From: Candidatus Hestiella sp.
Lineage (GTDB): Archaea > Thermoproteota > Thermoprotei_A > Sulfolobales > Acidilobaceae
Assembly (NCBI GenBank): GCA_015522625.1
Contig: WALX01000110.1
Span: forward strand, 1-33,738
Direction: 5' to 3'
Length of the DNA: 33,738 bases
In this document: positions 14,488-23,606 of the stretch, one piece after another
How the letters are laid out: every line of letters starts with the position of its first letter
How positions within the stretch are numbered: position 1 is the first letter of the stretch
Program-made: the position numbers and the translations under genes
The notes under the pieces: model-generated
Told to the model about the DNA's origin: nothing
Database searches by the model: none
Seen by the model: the letters and a program-made list of their open reading frames with translations, nothing else

Positions 14488-15764
14488 ATCCAACCATAGT
14501 TCCTTGCAAGAGGAATATAGATCGCTAGGCCTATGAGGATTGCTATAAATGCAAATTCGCCGAAGGTTACATACCTGTTAACTTGAAACGTAAGGTAAGA
14601 TGTTTTTATTGCATTCGTTTTTATTAAATGCCCATGGCCCTTCCCGACATATGCGCTATTAGGTATTATACTTGCGGTAGTTGTATTGTAATGCAATTTC
14701 ATTTCCACAATACGGGCCTTTGAAACAATAGGAATACCACTTATAATCCAGCCTATTGCGTTCTTACTTCCTATATTACCGCTCATTGTGCTATTAACAT
14801 AAATTCCGCCGGCATATGAAGCGTTGTCTATTGAAAAGTTTCCAGTAAACCAAATACCTCCCATAAATGTTCCTTCCCTAGCCAATGAAAATGGATAGGA
14901 GAGGCCCACTAAGGAGGTATGTACATGCTTGTTTTCAGTTATTACAACATAATAACCAAAGCCTAAATTAGGCCGATAATAAACACAATAACCGTTTAGC
15001 TTTCCTGTCCCTATGCCTATGAAACCTGGCTTTCCACCTAAAACCAATATATAGGATTCGTTTTTATTGTAGTTAATTACTACTCCATAGTTTGAATAGT
15101 TGTAGGTAGTGGAACCGACCAAATAAAGGCTACCATCATTGACAAAAGAACTATATATCTTATACTTAGCAGGGAGCGATGCTACAATTGCTTCCTTCCC
15201 ATTATTTATAAATATAACTATGTTATTACCAAAGGTCAGGACATAGCTTCCGTTATACTTATTTATTGAAGTAGGGCTGTAGGATATATACACCATTATG
15301 CTGCTTGATGTTACACCGTTCTTAGAGATGTTTATTATATATGGAAAGCCGTGAGAATTCCCCGCCGCAACAACATTTTTGCCACAGTAAAGCGCTGTAG
15401 AAGCATTCAAGCCCTTGAAAGTATAGACCTCATAGGTTGCAGTCGCTGATACCTTTACAATAGACGGCTGGTTCCTATAAATACCGGATATTACAAGGCT
15501 TCCGTATCTATAACAGGCATTTTTTCCATTAAGACCAATAATATATGCCTCTGAGTTTGGGAGCAAAACAACAGTTTCATTCCCACCACTTAACACACTA
15601 AGGGATCCAACATTTCTTGGCAAGTAATATATTAGTGTCTTGTTTGTCTTTAGTAATATACCCTCATCGCTTTTTGCAGAAACACCATATACAGAAAAAA
15701 ATAAAGAGGCTATGATAAACATGGCAAAAATAAACACCACTGGGATTACTCTACTTCTAAGCAT
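14484..15764 (-). CDS. Secreted, membrane-anchored protein with repeated beta-strands
   Basis: About 426 residues from ATG 15764, with GGTG 9 bases upstream; GTG 15776 is possible. Seen: an N-terminal signal sequence (basic LRSR, then VIPVVFIFAMFIIASLFF), a long exterior region with many N-x-S/T sequons (NKT, NET, NAS, NIS, NGS, NYS, NFS, NST) and short strands ending in G, and a C-terminal transmembrane span (FAFIAILIGLAIYIPLA) with a short basic tail. The strand pattern could be a beta-propeller, but no blade motif is clear. No known family recognised. It follows the 15786 gene by 21 bases and is probably cotranscribed with it. Confidence 0.8.
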   Translation of the reverse strand: MLRSRVIPVVFIFAMFIIASLFFSVYGVSAKSDEGILLKTNKTLIYYLPRNVGSLSVLSGGNETVVLLPNSEAYIIGLNGKNACYRYGSLVISGIYRNQPSIVKVSATATYEVYTFKGLNASTALYCGKNVVAAGNSHGFPYIINISKNGVTSSSIMVYISYSPTSINKYNGSYVLTFGNNIVIFINNGKEAIVASLPAKYKIYSSFVNDGSLYLVGSTTYNYSNYGVVINYNKNESYILVLGGKPGFIGIGTGKLNGYCVYYRPNLGFGYYVVITENKHVHTSLVGLSYPFSLAREGTFMGGIWFTGNFSIDNASYAGGIYVNSTMSGNIGSKNAIGWIISGIPIVSKARIVEMKLHYNTTTASIIPNSAYVGKGHGHLIKTNAIKTSYLTFQVNRYVTFGEFAFIAILIGLAIYIPLARNYGWI

Positions 15765-15785
15765 AGAGTCTCTCACCTAAAAAAA

Positions 15786-17216
15786 CTAAATATGTTTTCT
15801 AGCAAGTAACGCAACTATTATACCTATAATGATTACACCAGCAGTCGTCCCGCCTATCTCGGCTACCTTGGTATTCTTGCTACCAAGGAGCGTAACGGTG
15901 ACGTTTGGTAAGTTACCTATCGTGGTATGCGTTGGTTTGATGGAAACCCCTTTTCCTACAAGCGTTACGCTTAAGTTATACAAACTCCTTATCTGTGAGG
16001 ATGCCTTGATGAACCCATTCTGTTGTAATATGCTCGATACATTCCCTATTAAGTAGTCTAAGGAGACCAGGTTTTCCTTCGGGCTTGTCGCACCTTTATA
16101 TGCTATTCTTGGTGTCTTTACTTGATAGCTTACCGTTTCTCCATTAGACGAGACATTTATGCTCAATGAGCTGGGAACTGCTACAACATAGTGGTCGCTT
16201 ATAAATGAGTTTATCTGCTTCGAGGCATTAACTGCTTTTTCTATCCTTGAAACATTGATACCCTTCAGAGTAGCGAACCTCTGAAGCCTGTGGGTGTTAA
16301 AGTTGAATGGTGCCTTGAAAGTATTACTATAGGTTTCGTTAATATAGAGATTAGTCTCAGCTACGCCGCCATGTTGATAGAATGAGAACTCCGATAGCCT
16401 ATAGCCTGGTTGCAAGAAGTTGTTTATCAACATGTTTATTAGCATGGTAGCGTTGCTCTGCGAGCTTGTCGTGGCGTTAAAGGTCATATGTAATGATAAA
16501 GAAAGGCTATTGTTCCCAACGCTAAGTTTGTAGTACGTGACGTTTAGGCCACTTATGTTAAGCGTTTTCATTATGCTGTTTAAGTTTAAGCTGCGGTGTG
16601 CAAGGAGCTTCAACAACACAAAGCTTTTGCTATAAACAAGGTTGCTGTATTCGCTATAGTTGGAGAACATGCTCTCAAATGTAAAGTTGTGGGAGCTCTT
16701 AGAAACGTTCCAAGAACCTTGGATGGAGATGTTTATGTAGTATAGCTTGTTCACAGCATTAGCCTTAACCGTTACATTATCATGGGAGGTTGCATTAAAG
16801 TTGCTTGATAAAACCTTATAGGAGAGCTTCAAGACACCATAGCCACCATTTGAATAATGATAACAAGAAGTCTTAACCTCTTTTAAGGTTATGTTTGGGT
16901 TAGCCTTCCTGACAACGTTTAAATTGATTATCTTGGAGGAGTTTAAGAATGACTCTTTAAAGTTAAAGAGGTATTTGCTGTGAAGCATATGCCCTCTAGC
17001 CTTTGCAGTTCCATTTAGCAAGAGGGATATAGAGTTTGGATAGACAATAATATAGCTTTCCTTTGTGTAGTTTTGCGTGCCCTTAAAGCTATTCATTTTT
17101 GGTGCGCTAAGATACACGTTTTTATTAGCTTTACTAAACGATATTGTAGGTAGGATCATCCCAACAGCAATAAGCATAATTAGGCTGAAGGCCAACAGGT
17201 AATTCTTTGACATCAT
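15786..17216 (-). CDS. Secreted, heavily sequon-bearing surface protein
   Basis: 476 residues. Seen: a signal sequence (LLAFSLIMLIAVGMILPTISF), about 420 exterior residues rich in Asn, Ser and Thr with more than 20 N-glycosylation sequons, and a C-terminal transmembrane span (TTAGVIIIGIIVALLA) followed by RKHI. Only one cysteine lies in the exterior part. No enzyme motif seen. Such proteins are common on crenarchaeal surfaces as S-layer-associated or anchored glycoproteins. ATG 17216 follows GGTG by 9 bases. It is the first gene of a likely two-gene operon whose promoter region borders the IS607 relic. Confidence 0.8.
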   Translation of the reverse strand: MMSKNYLLAFSLIMLIAVGMILPTISFSKANKNVYLSAPKMNSFKGTQNYTKESYIIVYPNSISLLLNGTAKARGHMLHSKYLFNFKESFLNSSKIINLNVVRKANPNITLKEVKTSCYHYSNGGYGVLKLSYKVLSSNFNATSHDNVTVKANAVNKLYYINISIQGSWNVSKSSHNFTFESMFSNYSEYSNLVYSKSFVLLKLLAHRSLNLNSIMKTLNISGLNVTYYKLSVGNNSLSLSLHMTFNATTSSQSNATMLINMLINNFLQPGYRLSEFSFYQHGGVAETNLYINETYSNTFKAPFNFNTHRLQRFATLKGINVSRIEKAVNASKQINSFISDHYVVAVPSSLSINVSSNGETVSYQVKTPRIAYKGATSPKENLVSLDYLIGNVSSILQQNGFIKASSQIRSLYNLSVTLVGKGVSIKPTHTTIGNLPNVTVTLLGSKNTKVAEIGGTTAGVIIIGIIVALLARKHI

Positions 17217-17326
17217 TCTGTTTACACCCGATATATATTAAATGTTCGATAGCTTTATACCTTTCTCTAAATATTAAGGGGTATGAACAGTAATTTTGTT
17301 AGGGCTGTTCAGTATAGGTTGAAGAA

Positions 17327-17796
17327 ATGTCAGAAGAGAGGTTGCTAAAGCCTAGGGAGTTCTGCAAGATTGTTGGCATCGGCTACGCCTACACTAAAGC
17401 AATGGGTTCGTGAAGGTAGAGTTAAGGTTTATCGCACAGCTACTAATAGATGGAGGATACCGTATAGCGAGGTAGAAAGGGTATTAGGAATAAAGCGTGA
17501 AGCCAAAGAAGCTAGAGCTATCATATACGCTCGTGTAAGTTCTCCAGAAAAGAAAGGCGATTTGGAGAGGCAAATACAATACTTAATGCAATACTGTAGC
17601 GCTAAAGGCTATAGGGTTGTAGATGTTTTAAGCGATGTAACTAGTGAGCTTAATGCTAATCGTAGAGGTTTAATGAAGCTCTTTGATTATATAGTAAATA
17701 GATAAAGTAAATGCAGTAGTTGAATACAAGGATAGGCTAACTAGGTTCGGGTTTGAATATCTAGAATATTTCTTCAAAGAGTATGGCGTCTCAATA
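17327..17796 (+). pseudogene. tnpA: IS607 serine recombinase TnpA, frameshifted
   Basis: The ATG at 17327 opens REFCKIVGIGYA, the MerR-like helix-turn-helix start. One extra base (a T near 17389) shifts the frame; the next frame continues TLKQWVREGRVKVYRTATNR and reaches the resolvase core AIIYARVSSPEKKGDLERQI with the catalytic serine intact (ARVSS). A second shift at about 17703 (one extra T) breaks the frame after FDYIVNR; the third frame resumes KVNAVVEYKDRLTRFGFEYL up to YGVSI, where tnpA ends abruptly and joins tnpB. Removing the two extra bases would restore the family sequence. Confidence 0.8.
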
Positions 17797-18022
17797 ACCT
17801 ATATAAATCCTAGAAATACCTCTAAGCTCTGCCCAATCCATAATGCTACGATAATTTACAGTTCAAGGATTGGGAAGTGTAGCAAAGGAAAAAAGCTTTG
17901 GCATAGGGATGTAGCTGCTTGCTGGAATTTTTAAAGCCTTGAGAGGTTATGAAAGTGGTGCTCCAAGCCCCTCAAAGCTTAGATGTGTCCCCCGTGCCGT
18001 TGGGGACGAATGCCACCCATAA
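17797..18022 (+). pseudogene. tnpB: TnpB C-terminal fragment fused in frame to TnpA
   Basis: From about 17797 the same frame as the tnpA tail reads NPRNTSKLCPIHNA, then GKCSKGKKLWHRDVAACWNF: the TnpB zinc finger and the third RuvC motif (HRD). A third shift at about 17930 (one extra T) leads to KALRGYESGAPSPSKLRCVP and the end ECHP at 18022. The N-terminal RuvC part of TnpB is missing, so no nuclease can be made. Confidence 0.78.
17987..18007 (+). repeat. Hairpin at the tnpB 3' end (omega-RNA-like)
   Basis: GTCCCC (17987-17992) pairs with GGGGAC (18002-18007) across a 9-base loop. In IS605/IS607 elements the guide RNA overlaps the tnpB 3' end and ends at the element's right border; this hairpin is in that place. 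Whether it is still transcribed is unknown. Confidence 0.45.
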
Positions 18023-18118
18023 TAGGGATTAGTAAGTCTCTTCTTAAGATACCATCTAAGAACAAACAGCATAAGCTTAAAATTTACACTATATACAACA
18101 AAAAATGAGGTTTGAGGC

Positions 18119-20443
18119 ATGAATACTTTTCAATCCCTAAAGGTAAAGAGGTATAATATATGCATGGACTTTGACGGAACAAAGTATAAGGGTGTTGAAA
18201 GGATAGAGATGGCAAGCGATGGGGATGTGATCCTAGATGCAGTAGGACTAGAAATAAAGGGCGCAAAGGTAAACGGGAGGAATGTAGAATTTAAACAAAA
18301 CAATGACCACGTTGTAATAAAATCCGGCTCATTTTCTGGTACCCTAGAGGTAGAGTTTAGCGGTGAAGCAATCGAAAGGCTTGTAGGGATCTACAAGGCC
18401 AAGTATGGCGATGATTATGTAATATCAACGCAGTTTGAGGCTGTTCACGCCCGCAGGATGTTTCCATGTATCGACAACCCAGCCTATAAGGCGACCTTTA
18501 GGATCACGCTAAAAATAGCAAAGGACCTACACGCCATATCTAACATGCCTATTAAGAGCGTAGAATATGAGGGAGACAAGAAAATAATAAGTTTCTACGA
18601 AACCCCACCCATGTCAACGTATCTTTTATATGTAGGCATCGGCAGGTGGGAAGAGCTAGGCAAAGGAAAGATAATTATCGCAGCGACAAAGGGCAAAACG
18701 GCCATGGGCGAGTTCGCGTCCTGGATAGCCGAAAACTCTATTGATTTCTATGAAAGATACTTTGGCTTTCCATACATGCTTCCTAAAATGCACCTCATAG
18801 CCGTTCCAGAATTTGCCTTTGGGGCGATGGAAAATTGGGGAGCAATAACCTTTAGGGAATCCGCTATGCTTGCAAAAGAAGATTCCGGGCTAGGTCAATT
18901 GAAAAGGGTTGGAGAAGTTGTGGCCCATGAGATTGCCCACCACTGGTTTGGAGACCTAGTGACTATGAAATGGTGGGATGATCTATGGCTTAATGAAAGC
19001 TTCGCTACCTTTATGGCCTTTAAGGCAGTCGATTCCTTTATCCCCTCATGGAAGATGTGGGATGACTTTCTAGCAAGGGAAACTAGTGGTGCAATGCTAA
19101 GGGATTCCCTCTCTACTACGCACCCAATTCACGTGGAGGTAAAGGATCCCGAAGAGATAGAAAGGATATTCGATGACATAAGCTATGGGAAAGGCGCAAA
19201 CATATTAAGGATGATAGAATACTTCCTTGGCGAATCCTTCAGGGCAGGCCTGAGCAACTACTTGAACCACTTTAAGTATTCAAATGCAAAAGCCAACGAC
19301 CTATGGGAATCCTTGCAGGCCTTCAGCAACTATCCAATAAAAGAAATGATGAACAGCTGGATCATGCAGCCTGGATATCCATACATCAAGGTAAGCCTTG
19401 AAAATGGAAAGCTTTTACTTGAGCAGCACAGGTTTTCACTAGTAAGCAAGCTTGACGACAATACATATATGATACCAATAGCGATGAAAGTCAACAAGAA
19501 GAGACACGACTTTATGATGGACAGGAGGCTAGCCGAAGTCGAAATAAGCGAAGTGGAAAGCCTAAAGGTAAACCTGGACAGGAGCGGGTTCTATAGGGTC
19601 TTTTACAATATTAGCAAAGACCTGATAGAAGAGATGAATCCAAAGGAGAAATGGGGTATGATTAACGACTACTACAACTTCCTCTTAGCAGGCCTTTCAA
19701 GCCTTAACGATTACCTAGAGGTGGTCAACAAAAACATAGAAGAAAACGCTTACTTACCGGTTGAAGAAATGTCCTCAGAGCTGTTCAACCTAACAATATT
19801 TAACAAAAACATTTTCAAAGACCTCGCCCTAAAGTATCATTCGAAGCAATATGAGCTACAAGGCAAGCTAAAAGACATAAACTCTAGGTACTTAAGGGGC
19901 AACATAGCGAGGAGACTTGCTATATTAGACAAAGACTTTGCCCAAGAGCTCTCTAGCATGTTTGGCAAGGAAGTAGAGCCAGATATGAGGGAGGCCATTT
20001 ACACAGCATACGCCGTTGCGACAAGTGACTTTGAAAAGCTCAAGGAGATGTATATTAAGTCAGAACTGGATTCTGAGAAGATCAAGTACCTAAGGGCCAT
20101 GATGTTTATGTCGGATCCCTCAGAGGTCAGTAAGGCTTTAGAATGGGGGGAGAAGAACGTAAAGCTACAAGACCTCCTAATATTAATGACCTCTTCGCTA
20201 AATGAAAGCGCAAGACATGTGGCTTGGAACTGGTTCAAGTCGAGCGGGTTTAACAAGCTTAGCAAGGCATTTGAAGGTACTGCAATACTAGGGAGAAGCC
20301 TAATGAGAGTAATACCCTACTTTGGCTTAGTAAATGATAAGGAAGTAGAAGAATTCTTTACTAACAGCCCCTTATCGCAAGACCCAGGCGTTAGATCTGG
20401 ACTAGAAATAATGAAAGCATACATAAAAATATCCAAGATATAG
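18119..20443 (+). CDS. M1-family zinc aminopeptidase (tricorn factor F2/F3-like)
   Basis: 774 residues. Removes N-terminal amino acids from peptides made by proteasome-like proteases. Seen: GAMENWG (235-241), the zinc site HEIAH (H270, E271, H274) plus the distal E293 in LNESF, and a long helical C-terminal domain. No signal sequence, so it acts in the cytosol. The start ATG 18119 has a weak AGGT site; an AT-rich box at about 18075-18085 is the likely promoter. It lies just downstream of the IS607 relic. The S9 peptidase follows after 37 bases and the peptide importer is in the same window, consistent with peptide catabolism. Confidence 0.93.
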   Translation: MNTFQSLKVKRYNICMDFDGTKYKGVERIEMASDGDVILDAVGLEIKGAKVNGRNVEFKQNNDHVVIKSGSFSGTLEVEFSGEAIERLVGIYKAKYGDDYVISTQFEAVHARRMFPCIDNPAYKATFRITLKIAKDLHAISNMPIKSVEYEGDKKIISFYETPPMSTYLLYVGIGRWEELGKGKIIIAATKGKTAMGEFASWIAENSIDFYERYFGFPYMLPKMHLIAVPEFAFGAMENWGAITFRESAMLAKEDSGLGQLKRVGEVVAHEIAHHWFGDLVTMKWWDDLWLNESFATFMAFKAVDSFIPSWKMWDDFLARETSGAMLRDSLSTTHPIHVEVKDPEEIERIFDDISYGKGANILRMIEYFLGESFRAGLSNYLNHFKYSNAKANDLWESLQAFSNYPIKEMMNSWIMQPGYPYIKVSLENGKLLLEQHRFSLVSKLDDNTYMIPIAMKVNKKRHDFMMDRRLAEVEISEVESLKVNLDRSGFYRVFYNISKDLIEEMNPKEKWGMINDYYNFLLAGLSSLNDYLEVVNKNIEENAYLPVEEMSSELFNLTIFNKNIFKDLALKYHSKQYELQGKLKDINSRYLRGNIARRLAILDKDFAQELSSMFGKEVEPDMREAIYTAYAVATSDFEKLKEMYIKSELDSEKIKYLRAMMFMSDPSEVSKALEWGEKNVKLQDLLILMTSSLNESARHVAWNWFKSSGFNKLSKAFEGTAILGRSLMRVIPYFGLVNDKEVEEFFTNSPLSQDPGVRSGLEIMKAYIKISKI

Positions 20444-20458
20444 TTTTTTAATTTTTTA
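20444..20458 (+). terminator. T-rich terminator after the aminopeptidase
   Basis: Two T-runs (TTTTTT and TTTTTT) follow the TAG stop directly, the standard archaeal termination signal. The next gene starts at 20481, so some read-through or a very close new promoter is needed. Confidence 0.5.
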
Positions 20459-20480
20459 ACAAAATGCGGTGGTGAAGTTC

Positions 20481-22406
20481 TTGGCAAGGGACTTAAAGGC
20501 TGAAGATCTATCAAAGATAGTCCTAGTTTCAAACCCAAGCATATCTCACAACGGCTTGAAAATAGCATTTCTTGTCTCTAAGCTAGACATTAAGGGAAAC
20601 AACATAAAGAGCAACATATGGATCTATGATAGAGAAGGGGTATACCCGCTTACAAGCGGTCCTAGAGACTATTGTCCATCATGGTCATATAACGATAGCC
20701 TGATTTCTTACGTAACGAAAAAGAAAAAGGGTTTTAGCCTAAAGGTATTGAAGATCGGGCACGAAAAATATGAAATAGCTTTTTCTAGACAGCCAATAGA
20801 GTCTATTAAATGGTCCTCCGACAACAAATCAATCATATATCTATCAAGGTCTGATGATAAGGAATGGAAAAACTACAATGATAGGGAAGCGCTAATCGTA
20901 GATACAATACCGCCATATTTTAATGGTGAGGGTTTTATATTTGATAGGCCGAGGAACATATTTATGATCTCTTACCCCCATGGCGAGGTCATGCAGCTAA
21001 CTAACAGCAAATATGGGATAAACTCCTTCGATATATCGCCGAACGGTGAAAAGGTTGTCTACTCAACCCAACAGGACGAGCTAAAGCCGTACCTAAACGA
21101 AATAAGGGTCTTGAATTTAAGGACAAGTGAAGACATAGGCATCATAAAGGATTACATGATAGAACAAGTCCTATGGAGCCCTAAGGAAGAAAAGGTAGCA
21201 TTCTTAGGTAACAAACTAGAAAAAGGCTTTGCTACGCATATGAAGCTTTATATAGTCAATTTAAAGAATGAGGAGGTAAAGCAAGTATGGCCGGGGTTAA
21301 ACAGAAACATAGAAAATTCTATAAACAGTGATGTGAGGGGTCCTTCCTGTAACGCTACTATGGCATGGGGCGAAGATAATCGTATCTATTTCCTGCTGAG
21401 CGATCAAGGGCATGTACACCTTTATGCTGCAAACGAGAAAGGAAACCTCAAAGGTGTGCTGAGGCCAAAGAATTATGTTATAGACGAATTTTCCATATCT
21501 GATAGTGGGCAAATAATAGCCTACACTAAGATGTCTGATAGGGAACCTAAAGAGATCTATTATTATGACGGTTTTTCTGATAAGAAAATCAGCGAGTTTA
21601 ACAAAAGCTTTATAGAGAGGTATCACCTTTCTAATGCAAAGTATTACAAAACTAAGTCGGAGGATGGCTCAGAAATAGACTATTGGGTGCTGCTACCGGA
21701 GGCATTGAAAGAAGGTAACCCATGGATATTATACATCCATGGAGGGCCTAAAACATTCTATGGATATTCGTTTAATTTCATATTCCATTATCTTTCTTCA
21801 AGGGGCTTCGCAGTAATATATGGTAACCCGCACGGTAGTGATTCATACACAGAAGAATTCGCAGACATAAGAGGTAAGTATGGCGAAATAGACTACGCGG
21901 ACCTTATGAGCATTGCTGATGATGCATTAAAGCAGGTCAAACAGCTAGACCCAGAAAAAGGAGCTGTTGCAGGCGGAAGCTATGGCGGATTCATGACAAA
22001 TTGGATAGTAACTAAGACGAATAGGTTTAAAGCAGCAGTAACCGAAAGGAGTTGCAGCAATTGGTTAAGCTTTTATGGCTCTAGTGACATCGGATGGTAT
22101 TTTACGCAGGATCAGCTAAAATCAAGAAACCCATGGTTGGATCTTGAAAAGTTCAAGGAGAAGAGCCCCTTATTCTACGCAGATAAAGTTACCACACCCC
22201 TACTAATAATGCATGCCCTAGAAGACTATAGATGTCCATATGAGCAGGCGCTTCAGCTCTTCGTTGCTATGAAGAACTTGAGTAGCGAGGTAAGGCTTGC
22301 CCTCTTCCCTAAGGAAAACCACGATTTAACTAGGAGTGGAAGGCCCAAGAGCAGGGTCAAATACATGGAAATACTACTTGATTGGCTCGAGAAACACCTC
22401 GAATAA
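20481..22406 (+). CDS. S9-family prolyl oligopeptidase/acylaminoacyl-peptidase
   Basis: About 641 residues from TTG 20481 (GGTG 6 bases upstream; GTG 20469 is an alternative). N-terminal beta-propeller of repeated strands (residues about 20-370), then an alpha/beta hydrolase domain. Seen: the oxyanion motif YIHGGP, the nucleophile GGSYGGFM (S500), D582 in HALEDYRCP, and H614 in KENHDL, the full triad. It cleaves short peptides or removes acylated N-terminal residues in the cytosol. It sits just after the M1 aminopeptidase. A T-run follows its stop. Confidence 0.93.
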   Translation: MARDLKAEDLSKIVLVSNPSISHNGLKIAFLVSKLDIKGNNIKSNIWIYDREGVYPLTSGPRDYCPSWSYNDSLISYVTKKKKGFSLKVLKIGHEKYEIAFSRQPIESIKWSSDNKSIIYLSRSDDKEWKNYNDREALIVDTIPPYFNGEGFIFDRPRNIFMISYPHGEVMQLTNSKYGINSFDISPNGEKVVYSTQQDELKPYLNEIRVLNLRTSEDIGIIKDYMIEQVLWSPKEEKVAFLGNKLEKGFATHMKLYIVNLKNEEVKQVWPGLNRNIENSINSDVRGPSCNATMAWGEDNRIYFLLSDQGHVHLYAANEKGNLKGVLRPKNYVIDEFSISDSGQIIAYTKMSDREPKEIYYYDGFSDKKISEFNKSFIERYHLSNAKYYKTKSEDGSEIDYWVLLPEALKEGNPWILYIHGGPKTFYGYSFNFIFHYLSSRGFAVIYGNPHGSDSYTEEFADIRGKYGEIDYADLMSIADDALKQVKQLDPEKGAVAGGSYGGFMTNWIVTKTNRFKAAVTERSCSNWLSFYGSSDIGWYFTQDQLKSRNPWLDLEKFKEKSPLFYADKVTTPLLIMHALEDYRCPYEQALQLFVAMKNLSSEVRLALFPKENHDLTRSGRPKSRVKYMEILLDWLEKHLE

Positions 22407-22480
22407 TTTTTTAATACACATAAATGGTTTAAAAACCACTTATTAGCTTTAAATCATAAATAGTTACCTGGTGGTATTTA

Positions 22481-23182
22481 TTGGGCGAAGAAAATAAAAA
22501 AGTTGTCATAAAGGTTGAGATACCTGAGGATGACTACAAAGTACTATCAAAAATAGCTAAATCGAGTGGATATAGCCTCACAGTTGATTTCATAAAAGAT
22601 GCCATACTCTCCTTGGCTGAGTCAGGCGAAAAAAATATCTCCAAGAGAGAGATCACAGAATACATATCAAGGAGGATAGAGAAGGTTGTCCAAGACCTTT
22701 TAAATCCATTCACACAGAAAATTGATAGCCTATCATCGAGAATAGCAGAGTTGGAGGAAATGATGGAAAGCATTGGTGGAGGGAAGGAAGAGCATCAATA
22801 TAAACATCAACCAGAAAGGGAGACCAAACCACAAAAAAGGAGAACTGCGTTAGAGGTATTGAAAGAACAGGGAATAATATTTTCTGAGTCTGTTCAATGG
22901 CTTAGGTCACCCGAGGCGTACTTCAAGAAGCTTGAGGCCGGGGGAGCAGTAGTTCTAAACATAGATGACGAAAAAGTTGCGATGGATAGGGAGTATTGGG
23001 AGAGGTTTAAGGCAAAGCTAGAAACTATAGCCATTCGTGAGCCTAAAGAAGTAGAGGATATACTTGTATCGGAATTTGGCGAGAATGCCTCTAGGTTATT
23101 TGAAAAGCTATCTAAAAAAGGGCTCGTCTATTACGATGATGATTTAAACTTCTGGTTGGTGTCCGAAGAAATAAACCGTTGA
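22481..23182 (+). CDS. RHH-coiled-coil protein with C-terminal winged-helix-like region
   Basis: 233 residues from TTG 22481 (GGTGG 6 bases upstream). Three parts: an N-terminal ribbon-helix-helix-like segment (VVIKVEIPEDDYKVLSKIA to about residue 45), a coiled coil (IEKVVQDLLNPFTQKIDSLS and SRIAELEEMMES, about 60-105), a basic flexible linker, and a C-terminal region (LKEQGIIFSESVQWL to the end) with helices and a strand pair typical of a winged helix, ending YYDDDLNFWLV. I do not recognise the family. A DNA-binding scaffold or regulator is the likely type. It is alone, between the S9 peptidase and a gene-free stretch. Confidence 0.8.
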   Translation: MGEENKKVVIKVEIPEDDYKVLSKIAKSSGYSLTVDFIKDAILSLAESGEKNISKREITEYISRRIEKVVQDLLNPFTQKIDSLSSRIAELEEMMESIGGGKEEHQYKHQPERETKPQKRRTALEVLKEQGIIFSESVQWLRSPEAYFKKLEAGGAVVLNIDDEKVAMDREYWERFKAKLETIAIREPKEVEDILVSEFGENASRLFEKLSKKGLVYYDDDLNFWLVSEEINR

Positions 23183-23606
23183 TAATTTTCATTCCCAAGC
23201 GTTCCTCGCTTACCGTGACTCTTATTTTTAGATATTTTTAATCACGGTAAGTGATTCGTCATGCTTCCTCTCGAAGCCCTTCAGCGCAGAGGCTCATTAC
23301 CCTACAGCTCTCGGAACCCCGAGGTCATCAATAAAGTTTTATAATTCTCTGAATTTATAGGTTTTAAGATTATGTTCATAGCACTACGAGGCAAAGAGCA
23401 CACACCCAGCATCTATGAGACCCTTCAAAGAAGCACCCTCAAAGCCTCTGCCGTGGAAGAAGCCGCACTTGTTATATCCTATTATCCTTGGTTTCCACCT
23501 AAGAACCTACACAGACCTATCTAACTATAAACACAAAGGTCAACGCAAAACTTTTTTGTATGAATTCCAAAGAAGGTCTTGTGTAAGCATTTCAGGTGTA
23601 CGTGTT
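23183..23606. other. Gene-free stretch with hairpins, possible transposon debris
   Basis: A 424-base stretch with no convincing gene. It holds an exact 10-bp inverted repeat CTTACCGTGA/TCACGGTAAG (23209-23218, 23242-23251; 23-base loop), a CCTCT/AGAGG stem (23267-23292), and a CTCGG/CCGAG stem (23310-23323). Between them a 27-codon frame from 23261 reads LPLEALQRRGSLPYSSRNPE. Another open frame runs through 23415-23606 into the next gene but looks like non-coding read-through. Hairpins at the end of a broken frame resemble the IS605/IS607 right ends seen elsewhere here. Confidence 0.5.

Larger units (their letters stand above)
17283..18022 (+). mobile_element. Degenerate IS607-family element (tnpA-tnpB relic)
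   Basis: About 740 bases hold, in order, the serine recombinase TnpA and the tail of TnpB of an IS607 element, in the same orientation. At least three frameshifts and a large internal deletion (nearly all of tnpB) are visible, so the element cannot move by itself. A 6-bp hairpin at 17987-18007 overlaps the last tnpB codons, where these elements have their right end and the 3' end of the guide (omega) RNA. The exact ends cannot be fixed, because IS607 elements lack terminal inverted repeats. Confidence 0.8.

Noticed and set aside
23415-23606. Open 64-codon extension upstream of the LutA-like protein (MRPFKEAPSKPLPWKK...)
   Set aside because: It shows no family similarity, no start signal of the GGTG type, and is followed by AGGTG and a GTG start that gives a normal N-terminus.
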